Shown: positions 8,678 through 15,631 of the stretch, one piece after another
Position numbering within the stretch: position 1 is the first letter of the stretch
Layout of the letters: the number at the start of each line of letters is the position of its first letter
NCBI GenBank assembly: GCA_028279825.1
Contig: JANQNA010000003.1
Coordinates: 94,518 to 158,517 of the forward strand
Source: an archaeon
GTDB taxonomy: Archaea; Aenigmatarchaeota; Aenigmatarchaeia; GW2011-AR5
DNA length: 64,000 bases
Reading direction: 5' to 3'
Notes under the pieces: model-generated
The model's input: the letters and a program-made list of their open reading frames with translations, nothing else
The model's database searches: none
What the model was told of the DNA's origin: nothing
Made by a program: the position numbers and the translations under genes

Positions 8678-9465
8678 TGTACGTAATAAAAGCCGATGGT
8701 TCAAAAGAACCCTTTGATGAACAGAAAATAATAGCCACATGCGTGAGGTCGGGCGTGACCCAGAGTGAAGCGCGGGGAATAGCCAAAAAAGTAAGGACAA
8801 TGGTGAAAAACGGTGAAACAACCCACAAAATCTACACATTGATCCTCGAACAGCTAGATAAACAGGGTGATGGCTCGCTTTTCATGCTCCGTGAGGCCGT
8901 ATCAAACCTGGATCCTGTCAGTTTTGAATTGTATGTAAAGAAGATTTTGGAAGCCCACGGCTACAGATGCGGCTGGGATAAGTCTATTTTAGGTAGATAC
9001 GTGGAACACCAGGTAGACGTAACAGCCTCTAAGGAGAAAAACTTCCTTATAGAGTGCAAAAGACACTTCAACCCTCATAGATTTACTGGATTAGGCATAT
9101 GTTTACAGGTCCATGGCCGTCTTGACGACATTATGGAAGGGGCTAAAGTCGGAAATAACAAATACAAGTTCAATGCCGCATGGATTGTCACAAATACCAA
9201 GTTTTCTGACCACGCAAAACAGTATGCAAGAGGTATTGGTATAAGACTTACAGGCTGGCGATACGAGGATAAGTTCTCTTTAGAGCACTTGATACAGTCA
9301 AAGAAGGTACTTCCTGTGACCGTGCTGAAAGCCGACGTATCCGTGCATAGATATCTTCTGCGCAGAAAGATAATAACACTTGACGACTTCATAGTAGAAA
9401 AACCAAGGGTAGCCAATATTAACAACCTGATTCGCCAATCCAAGGACCTCTTAAGCAAACTTTAA
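8677..9465 (+). CDS. ATP-cone domain fused to a restriction-endonuclease-like domain
   Basis: Residues 1-90 form an ATP-cone (VIKADGSKEPFDEQKI), the nucleotide-sensing domain best known from ribonucleotide reductase and NrdR. Residues 90-210 look like a PD-(D/E)xK nuclease of the Mrr type: HQVDVTA and then FLIECKRH give the D...ExK pattern. Such fusions are known in archaea, but the physiological role is unclear. Nuclease activity gated by ATP/dATP is an inference. The ATG overlaps the apgM stop by one base (TAATG). Confidence 0.8.
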   Translation: MYVIKADGSKEPFDEQKIIATCVRSGVTQSEARGIAKKVRTMVKNGETTHKIYTLILEQLDKQGDGSLFMLREAVSNLDPVSFELYVKKILEAHGYRCGWDKSILGRYVEHQVDVTASKEKNFLIECKRHFNPHRFTGLGICLQVHGRLDDIMEGAKVGNNKYKFNAAWIVTNTKFSDHAKQYARGIGIRLTGWRYEDKFSLEHLIQSKKVLPVTVLKADVSVHRYLLRRKIITLDDFIVEKPRVANINNLIRQSKDLLSKL

Positions 9466-9492
9466 ATATAAACCGAAGGGTTATAGATAATT

Positions 9493-9582
9493 GTTCTGGT
9501 CGAGGAGAATCTCAAGCTTAAGACCACGTCTTAAGTTGGTGTCCTTTGTGATACCTCTCATGAGCTCTGATTCAACCAGAGC
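9493..9582 (+). ncRNA. Unassigned structured small RNA
   Basis: An 8-bp closing helix joins 9493-9500 (GTTCTGGT) to 9575-9582 (ACCAGAGC). Inside is a perfect 8-bp hairpin CTTAAGAC-CAC-GTCTTAAG. A TATA-like box TTTAAATATA lies about 27 bp upstream of the helix and a T-run follows it, as expected for an archaeal small-RNA gene. The 3' edge overlaps the end of the opposite-strand NcsA-like gene. It does not fold as a tRNA and I could not fit box C/D or H/ACA rules. A terminator-like region is the alternative. Confidence 0.45.
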
Positions 9583-10474
9583 GCAATTTTTCTAATAATT
9601 CACATGCCTTACATATTTTACTAGAACAAGGGTCTCCACACGTCTCACAATAGGAGAATTCACCATTCTTTTCGACAATTTTTGGCTTAATTTTGTCGTA
9701 AAACTTGACTATTTGGCTGCGAGTACCGGGATATTTCCTCTCCATACCCATTAACAGTGCCTGAACGTCTCTTCTCGTGTTATCTCCAGATCTAGGACAG
9801 CTACCCTCAAAGATTGGTAACTCATTCACGATAGAATATACAGCCAACTCCTTCTTCAGCACGTTCCTTAGAGGCTTTATCCTCGGCACAAAGCCTTCGT
9901 CCTCCAAAACACCAGGTTTTGGGCCCAAACGCTGTATCCTGGCTACGTCCCCGCGCAGCACATTCATCAAAACACTCTGTGCCTCATCGTCTAGATTATG
10001 TCCTATGGCCAGTTTCGTTGCTCCAATCTTCTTAGCCTTTTGGTTCAAGAGCTTTCTTCTGAAAACCCCACAGTATGTGCAGAATTTCTTCACATCTAAA
10101 TCCTCTATGTTAAAGCCGAAGGCCTCCTTATAGCTCTGTGTGTGGTGTTCGACACCAAGCGAAACGCAGAATTTCTTCACATTCTCAATACATTTGTCTC
10201 TATAGCCCGGTGTTCCCTCGTCTATGGACACAGCCACAATATTCACATTGGTTTTCTTTGAAAATTTGCTCAAAAGATGCAGCAAAGACATCGAATCCAT
10301 GCCTCCGCTGACGCCTATAGCGACCAGATCACCCTTTTCTATGAGGTTATTCTGGCTAATTGTCCTGACGAACATCTTCTCAATTTGCCTGCTTAGGCAC
10401 AACCCACAATAGTGAGTCCCTTCTTGTTTACGAAGGTAGACCGAAGGTCTACCGCATTTACATTCCCTAGCCAC
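9572..10474 (-). CDS. ncsA: tRNA 2-thiolation protein, NcsA/Ctu1/TtuA family
   Basis: This ATP-dependent enzyme adds sulfur to tRNA uridine (position 34 or 54 depending on subgroup). The PP-loop is SGGMDS at residues 56-61. N-terminal zinc cysteines are C5, C7, C23 and C26. The central KKFCTYCGVFRR carries the CxxC cluster or catalytic pair, and a second zinc ribbon (CETCG, CSSKICKAC) closes the protein. It starts at GTG 10474, overlapping the stop of the sulfur-carrier gene by 8 bp. Ctu1 versus TtuA specificity cannot be decided here. Confidence 0.9.
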   Translation of the reverse strand: MARECKCGRPSVYLRKQEGTHYCGLCLSRQIEKMFVRTISQNNLIEKGDLVAIGVSGGMDSMSLLHLLSKFSKKTNVNIVAVSIDEGTPGYRDKCIENVKKFCVSLGVEHHTQSYKEAFGFNIEDLDVKKFCTYCGVFRRKLLNQKAKKIGATKLAIGHNLDDEAQSVLMNVLRGDVARIQRLGPKPGVLEDEGFVPRIKPLRNVLKKELAVYSIVNELPIFEGSCPRSGDNTRRDVQALLMGMERKYPGTRSQIVKFYDKIKPKIVEKNGEFSYCETCGDPCSSKICKACELLEKLRSG

Positions 10475-10652
10475 TGGATATCACCACTATAGATACGAGA
10501 CTGTCTCCTTCTGAGACAATCTCATCATGAGGAATAAGCACACCCGATCTCTTAACTAAAACCGTCTCCGGATTGATTCCTATTTCCTCTAAAACAGCCT
10601 CTACAGTCTTAGCCTCTACTTCTAATCCTTTTCCATCCAGGATTATCTTCAT
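10467..10652 (-). CDS. MoaD/ThiS-like sulfur carrier protein ending in Ser-Gly
   Basis: The 61-residue beta-grasp protein has the family pattern EVEAKTVEAVLEEIGI and HDEIVSEGDSLVSIV. I take the ATG at 10652; the longer upstream extension runs into the tRNA-Ser promoter and lacks family character. It overlaps the thiolation enzyme gene, so it is the likely sulfur donor. The C-terminus is VISSG, not the usual Gly-Gly tail needed for adenylation and thiocarboxylation, which is unusual. Confidence 0.82.
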   Translation of the reverse strand: MKIILDGKGLEVEAKTVEAVLEEIGINPETVLVKRSGVLIPHDEIVSEGDSLVSIVVISSG

Positions 10653-10688
10653 TTTAAAACCTAACACAGTAAACCTAATAAACAGACT

Positions 10689-10707
10689 GACGTACCTCTG
10701 GTACGTC
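10689..10707. promoter_or_regulatory. Inverted repeat 10 nt before tRNA-Ser(CGA)
   Basis: A perfect 8-bp inverted repeat, GACGTACC-TCT-GGTACGTC, ends exactly 10 nt before the first base of the tRNA. The same core (ACGTAC...GTACGT) at the same distance precedes tRNA-Ser(UGA). It could be a DNA operator near the transcription start or a leader hairpin in the pre-tRNA. Confidence 0.6.
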
Positions 10708-10717
10708 TTACAGTTTA

Positions 10718-10820
10718 GCCGGCGTCGCATAACTTGGCATTGCGCCAGATCACGTATGTGAGGCGAATCTCGAAAACTGGTTTCCGCAAGGATATACAGG
10801 TTCAAATCCTGTCGCCGGCG
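10718..10820 (+). tRNA. tRNA-Ser(CGA) with intron in the anticodon stem
   Basis: The acceptor GCCGGCG pairs with CGCCGGC, the T-arm is ACAGG-TTCAAAT-CCTGT, and the discriminator is G. A variable arm TCC-GCAA-GGA marks a class II tRNA. The anticodon loop CTCGAAA gives CGA once about 19 nt (10749-10767) are removed after CCAG, which places the intron between positions 30 and 32 rather than at 37/38. Reading the loop without this removal gives CAC, but that conflicts with the long variable arm. Exact splice points are uncertain. Confidence 0.85.
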
Positions 10821-10852
10821 CTTTTTAATATTTTAATGATATCGGATATCCA

Positions 10853-11260
10853 ATGAGATCCAATATGCTACGTGAAATCTGGGCAGGGGCTATGTTTTAT
10901 GATTGTAAAACAGTCTCAAGTCTTAAAGAAAATCTGGGACGATACGGTCTGCGTTTAATAAGCGATGCTCCGGATCCGGAAGATGGATCATTAGGCAATC
11001 GCGGTATTGTTAGAATCTCGGATTCTAAAAGACGGAGAAGCCCAAGATATCATGTTAGAGTTTCAGTGCCGGATATGGATGGTTGTGTTATTGTTGGTAA
11101 ACAAGTCGGTGAATGGAAAGGTTATGGAACACCGGCGGATCCTATCTTAGACATGGGTGAGATTGCCGCATACTTTGAGGAACATAGCCAAGAACTTGAA
11201 AGAGTCAAAGAAGATATATATGATGCAAAGCTGGTGGCACTTCCCATTATTCACCTGTAA
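10853..11260 (+). CDS. Hypothetical protein
   Basis: The 135-residue soluble protein is of unknown family. It has two cysteines, a basic stretch SDSKRRRSPRYH, and an acidic helical C-terminal third. No motif is recognised. It lies alone between two tRNA-Ser genes, with its ATG 33 bp after the first tRNA. Confidence 0.5.
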   Translation: MRSNMLREIWAGAMFYDCKTVSSLKENLGRYGLRLISDAPDPEDGSLGNRGIVRISDSKRRRSPRYHVRVSVPDMDGCVIVGKQVGEWKGYGTPADPILDMGEIAAYFEEHSQELERVKEDIYDAKLVALPIIHL

Positions 11261-11308
11261 ATAGCTATTTTTAAACCTTGGTGGACATTTCTTTAAAGCA
11301 TAGAAAAT

Positions 11309-11326
11309 AACGTACGACGGTACGTT
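11309..11326. promoter_or_regulatory. Inverted repeat 10 nt before tRNA-Ser(UGA)
   Basis: The inverted repeat AACGTAC-GACG-GTACGTT has 7-bp arms and ends 10 nt before the tRNA. It shares its half-site and spacing with the repeat before tRNA-Ser(CGA). A TTTAAA box at about 11292 would put the transcription start inside or next to the repeat. Confidence 0.6.
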
Positions 11327-11336
11327 TGTACATTTT

Positions 11337-11473
11337 GCCGAGATGGCGGAGCTTGGTTAAACGCGCCAGCCTTGAGCCTTAGGGAACTTGACCATTTCTT
11401 GGTTAAGCTTCTTTCCTAAAGAAGGTTAGCTGGAGTCCGCAAGGGCGCGCAGGTTCGAATCCTGCTCTCGGCG
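11337..11473 (+). tRNA. tRNA-Ser(UGA) with canonical intron
   Basis: The acceptor GCCGAGA pairs with TCTCGGC, and the anticodon stem CCAGC pairs with GCTGG around loop CTTGAG, giving anticodon UGA. The variable arm contains GTCC-GCAA-GGGC, the T-loop is TTCGAAT, and the discriminator is G. The intron is about 51 nt (11377-11427), after position 37, and can form its own hairpins. Unlike other tRNAs here it has no long T-run after it; the next reading frame starts 4 nt downstream. Confidence 0.92.
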
Positions 11474-11477
11474 CTTT

Positions 11478-11681
11478 ATGAAGTTAGGTAAATATAGGCA
11501 TTATAAAGGAAAAGAATACCAAGTTATTGGAATAGCTAAGCACAGCGAAACTCTTGAAGATCTGGTTGTATACATCGCTCTCTATGGCGAAAAGCAGATT
11601 TGGGTAAGACCGTTAAAAATGTTCCAGGAAAACGTTGTTGTTGGCGACAAACAAATACCAAGGTTCGAATTTATTGGATAG
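11478..11681 (+). CDS. DUF1653 family protein
   Basis: The 67-residue protein matches the DUF1653 pattern: GKYRHYKGKEYQVIGIAKHS near the start, then VVYIALYG, WVRPLKMF and PRFEFI. The function of the family is not established. The ATG lies only 4 nt after the tRNA-Ser(UGA) 3' end, with no room for a separate promoter or Shine-Dalgarno site, so it is probably co-transcribed with the tRNA and freed by tRNA 3' processing. Confidence 0.85.
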   Translation: MKLGKYRHYKGKEYQVIGIAKHSETLEDLVVYIALYGEKQIWVRPLKMFQENVVVGDKQIPRFEFIG

Positions 11682-11815
11682 TTATCCTACAACAAGAAAA
11701 AATCTGTAAAATTTCTCATTTTCCCCAAAATGTAGTGTAATTGAGACGTAATTTTTTCGCTGTTCGGTTAACGCAATCTTTATTAACAGATCCCGGGCAA
11801 CTTATACGCACGAAA

Positions 11816-11833
11816 TACGTCATATTTGACGTA
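11816..11833. promoter_or_regulatory. Inverted repeat before the MscS-like gene
   Basis: TACGTCA-TATT-TGACGTA is a perfect 7-bp inverted repeat between a TATA-like TTTATTAA (about 11779) and the Shine-Dalgarno sequence GAGGAGG (11842-11850) of the next gene. It shares the GACGTA core with the repeats before the two tRNA-Ser genes. It may be an operator or leader hairpin. Confidence 0.5.
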
Positions 11834-11857
11834 CTGCCTTAGAGGAGGAGAAAATAA

Positions 11858-12487
11858 ATGGCCTTGATAGACATTTTGGGCGATCTAACAATGAATACAG
11901 TAGCTTTTCTACCTAACCTCGTGGCCGCAATAATACTTCTTGTTATCGGCCTTGTAGTTGGAAAAGTTATAGGCAGAGTCGTCCTGGAAGTTCTCACACG
12001 AGTAAAACTGGACTACTACATAACTGAAACACACAAACCAGCTATAAGTGCTTCAAACCTGTTTTCCGTCATTGCAAAATGGTGGGTATACCTAGGTTTC
12101 ATAACCGCAGCACTCTCTAGAGAAGTTCTAGGCGTAACCGCACTTTCATTGTGGGTAGCTGAAATAAACACCTTTATACCAAGGATCATAGGAGCCGCAA
12201 TAATAATGGTTGTTGGTTATGTGCTTGCAGAGTACATAAAGAGCCACCTAAAGAAGACAAACAACCTGTATGGTATCCTAGTAGGCAAGACATTGTTCTT
12301 CTTTGTCTTGTATGTCTCCATCGCATTGGCGCTACCTGTGCTAGGCGTATCAGCAACACTAGTAAACAACATAATGCTGGTAATAATAGCATCTGTAGGT
12401 CTTGGCGTTGCAATAGCAATGGGCTTGGGAATGAAGGATGCAGTTTCTGACGTCTCGAAGAGATATGCCAGAAAGATGAAAGTTTAG
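11858..12487 (+). CDS. Membrane protein with mechanosensitive-channel-type TM helices
   Basis: The 209-residue protein has four hydrophobic segments. The N-terminal segment LPNLVAAIILLVIGLVVGKV and the internal repeat IPRIIGAAIIMVVGYVLAEY follow the conserved TM-helix repeat seen in MscS-related proteins (PF05552-like). The C-terminus GLGMKDAVSDVSKRYARK is short, and the full MscS cytosolic domain is absent. A strong Shine-Dalgarno lies 8 nt before the ATG. Confidence 0.78.
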   Translation: MALIDILGDLTMNTVAFLPNLVAAIILLVIGLVVGKVIGRVVLEVLTRVKLDYYITETHKPAISASNLFSVIAKWWVYLGFITAALSREVLGVTALSLWVAEINTFIPRIIGAAIIMVVGYVLAEYIKSHLKKTNNLYGILVGKTLFFFVLYVSIALALPVLGVSATLVNNIMLVIIASVGLGVAIAMGLGMKDAVSDVSKRYARKMKV

Positions 12488-12517
12488 GGAATTTTTTATT
12501 TTACCCTTTAATTTTCC

Positions 12518-12841
12518 TTATTTTTGAGAATACGTCTCAAACTCTTCTTCCTTAAGAGATTCGACACGTTGCAGATATTCATCAATCTCTATGCGAGTGT
12601 TTTCGTCTCTGGATAATCTTTTCCATAGATTAGCTGTGACATAATGATGAGTGCCTATGAACATGTCTGTTACACTATCCACGAACAAATAAAGTACCAA
12701 GGGAGAGGAAATACTTGAAGCTATAAGTTCTCCCATACCAGGTTCTGACTTGGACATAGTGTAATAAATACCAGCACCTAAGATACCTGCCAAAGTAACT
12801 CCAATAGCACCGCCTATCCTGCCTGCAGTCTTCCCTTTCAT
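12518..12841 (-). CDS. Small membrane protein, hypothetical
   Basis: The 107-residue protein has a glycine-rich hydrophobic N-terminal helix, a second hydrophobic stretch near residues 40-55, and a charged helical C-terminus. No family is recognised. It is convergent with the MscS-like gene, with 30 bp between them. Confidence 0.5.
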   Translation of the reverse strand: MKGKTAGRIGGAIGVTLAGILGAGIYYTMSKSEPGMGELIASSISSPLVLYLFVDSVTDMFIGTHHYVTANLWKRLSRDENTRIEIDEYLQRVESLKEEEFETYSQK

Positions 12842-12904
12842 GTTATGGCTCTTTATTAAATGTTTTTAAGTCCATTTGCCTAATCATAAAGAGAATAGTA
12901 AGAC

Positions 12905-12996
12905 GCGATGGTAGTCTAGTCTGGTTAGGACACGACCTTGCCAAGGTTGAGAGGACTAAGTCCCAACATACTCGGGTTCAAATCCCGGCCGTCGCA
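12905..12996 (+). tRNA. tRNA-Gly(GCC) with an insertion in the variable loop
   Basis: The acceptor GCGATGG pairs with CCGTCGC, the anticodon stem is CGACC/GGTTG, and loop TTGCCAA gives anticodon GCC. The T-arm is TCGGG-TTCAAAT-CCCGG and the discriminator is A. Between the anticodon stem and T stem there are 22 nt (12950-12971) instead of 4-5, including GGAC-TAA-GTCC. Glycine tRNAs are class I, so about 17-18 nt is most simply a noncanonical intron in the variable loop. Confidence 0.87.
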
Positions 12997-13010
12997 CTTG
13001 AGTTTAAACC

Positions 13011-13120
13011 CTCGGGTTCACGCTCGAATAACCAAAGGTTATTCGGCGGCTCGGAGACAAACAATATGACGACTTTGGTCGTCTTTCCGTTTTGTCTCCG
13101 CAGCAATCCCGGCCGTCGCA
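13011..13120 (+). pseudogene. Second tRNA-Gly 3' end interrupted in the T loop
   Basis: Fourteen bases after tRNA-Gly(GCC) its T-arm/acceptor end appears again, split exactly into 13011-13020 (CTCGGGTTCA) and 13105-13120 (AATCCCGGCCGTCGCA). The 84-nt insert (13021-13104) falls between T-loop positions 57 and 58. It folds into two hairpins: CGAATAACC-AAA-GGTTATTCG, and GGAGACAAA...TTTGTCTCC enclosing GACGAC-TTTG-GTCGTC. No 5' half accompanies it. It could be a displaced tRNA end left by a past integration, a duplicate with a T-loop intron, or a trans-spliced half. Confidence 0.7.
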
Positions 13121-13150
13121 TTTATAAGTGAAGGAAGACAATGTGATAGT

Positions 13151-13741
13151 ATGTTCTTCATGCGAAAAGACAAAGACAAGCATTTGGATGACATAAAAGA
13201 CGCTGTCGAAAAAGACGAACCTAAACAACATCCAAACATACCTCATATGCCTGATGTGGATTCCTTGTTTCACAAAGATCGTAAACATATGCCTAAAAAA
13301 CCAGTGGCACGGCCAATACAGCCTCCAATGGATAACACATTTGAACTTCCGGAAGAGCCTACATCAACTCCTGTTGTGCCCAAAGCCCCGGCAAGGGAGG
13401 TTTCCACAGACCCAGGGGCACCGCTTTTTGTAAAGGTTGACAAGTACAAGGACATAATAACAACAATTCATGAGTTAAAATTATTCTTATCCGGCACAAA
13501 ACAGCTGTTTACTTTGCTGCATGAGATAGATGCTGTTCGTTCTGACGCAATAAGCATACTTAGAGCAACCATCCAAAGATTAGAACGTAGTTTGGTTGAT
13601 ATGGATGCCGAACTCCTTAGACCTCGCGGTGTTGACATGGTCCAGCAGGAGCGCGGAGAAGCCTCACACATAGAATCTTCACTAAACGACCTCCACAAAC
13701 AGCTGTTGGAGCTTAAGCGAGAACTCAACCATCTGAAGTAG
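13151..13741 (+). CDS. Coiled-coil protein with proline-rich N-terminus
   Basis: The first 90 residues are charged, proline-rich and probably disordered. They lead to PLFVKVDKYKDI and a C-terminal coiled coil of about 100 residues with regular Leu spacing. The domain starting with the PLFVKVDKY element suggests a small conserved archaeal family, but I cannot name a function. It starts 30 bp after the tRNA fragment. Confidence 0.6.
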   Translation: MFFMRKDKDKHLDDIKDAVEKDEPKQHPNIPHMPDVDSLFHKDRKHMPKKPVARPIQPPMDNTFELPEEPTSTPVVPKAPAREVSTDPGAPLFVKVDKYKDIITTIHELKLFLSGTKQLFTLLHEIDAVRSDAISILRATIQRLERSLVDMDAELLRPRGVDMVQQERGEASHIESSLNDLHKQLLELKRELNHLK

Positions 13742-13769
13742 TTAAATACTTTTCCTACAGCCATTTCTA

Positions 13770-14279
13770 ATGAAACCAATCAGACCTGGAATTTACCAAT
13801 CCACGGAAGGTATCATAGAATCAGGAAGATTGTTAGTTGCCGTCACACCTAAATATCACGGGGACAGATGGCATCCTCTTTACAAAGAAGCAGAACTGCC
13901 GGAAGAGGTAAGAAAGGCGGGTTATAGAAAAAATTTAGAAACTCGTCTAAGACGTCAGAAATCAGGTGTGTTAGTTTTTGAATATCCACAGGTTCAGCCA
14001 ATAACAAAAGAAACGCTGGGACCTTTCATTTCTACAGATACTTATTTTGTAATTGTTTCACCAAAAGGTGTGGCTGGCGGTTTATTCGACACAACATGGG
14101 ACGAAGTAGCGGAATTTGTCAAAGAACACAACGATGAAGTTGATCTGGTAGGCGGAAATATAGACGAAACTGATGGTGTTTTTACCAGCTGCTTGGGCAC
14201 GACATATAATGAGCTGAAAGCACGTGGAATCAAACCTCACTTAGAGTTGGGTTGTTGCTTCGAGAACACAGATTATTGA
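13770..14279 (+). CDS. Hypothetical protein
   Basis: The 169-residue soluble protein has a Cys-Cys pair near the end (LELGCCFENTDY) and a central mixed alpha/beta segment. No membrane helix, signal peptide or known motif is evident. It begins 28 bp after the coiled-coil gene, so they may be co-transcribed. Confidence 0.5.
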   Translation: MKPIRPGIYQSTEGIIESGRLLVAVTPKYHGDRWHPLYKEAELPEEVRKAGYRKNLETRLRRQKSGVLVFEYPQVQPITKETLGPFISTDTYFVIVSPKGVAGGLFDTTWDEVAEFVKEHNDEVDLVGGNIDETDGVFTSCLGTTYNELKARGIKPHLELGCCFENTDY

Positions 14280-14328
14280 TTTTAAAACCTGTTTTTATAA
14301 TCATACAATATAGTAACACTCTAGCTTA

Positions 14329-14483
14329 GCGAGGGTAGCCAAGTCTGGTCAAAGGCGCAGGACTCAAGACAACTTTTGATAAAAGTTGTATCAAAAGTAG
14401 AAGGATATCCTGTCGGTTAGTCCGTTCGGCGGTTCGAAGCAGACTGACGGCATTCGTCGTCTGAGAAATTCCGCCCCCTCGCA
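14329..14483 (+). tRNA. tRNA-Leu(CAA) with two introns, one in the T loop
   Basis: The acceptor GCGAGGG pairs with CCCTCGC, and the discriminator A fits leucine. The anticodon stem CAGGA/TCCTG encloses loop CTCAAG, giving anticodon CAA. The first intron, 38 nt (14369-14406), is at 37/38. The T stem GGCGG (14428-14432) pairs with CCGCC (14471-14475), but 38 nt rather than 7 lie between them, so about 31 nt interrupt the T loop after TTCGA. This insert folds as CAGAC-T-GACG...CGTC-GTCTG. Confidence 0.88.
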
Positions 14484-14540
14484 CTTCTCCACCGAAAGGT
14501 TTAAAAAGGTTCCGGTGTTAGTTACTAACTAGTGGTGAAT

Positions 14541-15629
14541 ATGGCAGACGAATTTACATATTTCCTGATTGGCGGATTGGCAATTTTAGGTATACTGTTC
14601 GTAATCTTCGGGTTCGGTCTCGGAGCATTTGGAAGTATAACCGGTAATTCTATCAATTATTTGGATTATTACGTAGGTAGTCCTGTATTCGTAGGAACTG
14701 CTGAATTTGACACAGTAGAGACTCTATATGCAAATTTTGATGCTAATAATTTCATTCAAACAGACGCATACAATCTTGGTGCAAGAAGGACAACCAGCGG
14801 GTTGCTTTTCGCTACATCTCCGATTATATTTGATGCTGTACGGTCAGAGCACACTTTGGTCAGTTTTGACGTCGTAGATACAAACAGGTACGGCGATCTT
14901 GTGATAAAACTTGACGGTAATGTTGTGGTTAAAGAACTGATGGAAATAGGCCATTATGAGTTCGCTCTGGGACCTGGTCATGTTATAGAGATAGTGGCAG
15001 AAAACTCAGACTGGAAGATCTGGGCACCTGCAGTGTATGATTTAGAGAACGTAATGATTGTATCAAACAATTATCCAAGAGAATTCAGTACTTACACTTT
15101 TGACATAGAAGATCACGAGGATGTGAGGAATGTTCGTGTTGAGATGAACCTGGACAGGAATGCCGGTTCATTTTTGATAACATTCAACGGCGATCTCGCT
15201 TATGACGGTGCCATGAACACGCGCCAGAACATATATTTAGACCCTTCAGAATTGAGGGAATACAACATACTTACATTCGATGCCCGTGAAGATTCAGCCT
15301 TCAACGGAATGGCAACAATAGCCCTTACAAGAGTGGCCGAAGAGAAAAAGGATCTTGTTGCAGACATAACACTTACTGATGATGAATATGGAAGGTTCTC
15401 TACAGGAACAATATCTTTTGATGTTGTTGATGTATTGACACCTGGCGGCTACACAGTAAAAATAGTTAGCGGAAATGAGATCCTGAAAGAAGAGTTCGTT
15501 AAACTAGAACAAGGCTACTTCCTGATGAACGTAGACAGAGAAGATTTGAGACCTGGTGTAAACACGCTTATTGTGACACCTATAGAAGATGCCGCATTCA
15601 CTGCCCAGGGCCTGACAGTGAGGCTGTAA
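14541..15629 (+). CDS. Membrane-anchored extracytoplasmic beta-rich protein
   Basis: The 362-residue protein has one N-terminal transmembrane helix (residues 6-30, FLIGGLAILGILFVIFGFGL) and a large beta-rich exterior part. ATG 14541 is preferred to the upstream GTG codons. No catalytic motif is seen. A similar anchored topology appears in other surface proteins of this window. It is probably an envelope component. Confidence 0.6.
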   Translation: MADEFTYFLIGGLAILGILFVIFGFGLGAFGSITGNSINYLDYYVGSPVFVGTAEFDTVETLYANFDANNFIQTDAYNLGARRTTSGLLFATSPIIFDAVRSEHTLVSFDVVDTNRYGDLVIKLDGNVVVKELMEIGHYEFALGPGHVIEIVAENSDWKIWAPAVYDLENVMIVSNNYPREFSTYTFDIEDHEDVRNVRVEMNLDRNAGSFLITFNGDLAYDGAMNTRQNIYLDPSELREYNILTFDAREDSAFNGMATIALTRVAEEKKDLVADITLTDDEYGRFSTGTISFDVVDVLTPGGYTVKIVSGNEILKEEFVKLEQGYFLMNVDREDLRPGVNTLIVTPIEDAAFTAQGLTVRL

Positions 15630-15631
15630 AC

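Noticed and set aside
9493-9582. Calling this RNA a tRNA because of CTCTG-ATTCAAC-CAGAG
   Set aside because: That hairpin uses the same bases as the closing helix and leaves no acceptor stem.
10718-10820. Reading this tRNA as valine (CAC) with intron at 37/38
   Set aside because: The CAC loop is geometrically possible, but the long variable arm and G discriminator require a serine tRNA, which the CGA reading satisfies.
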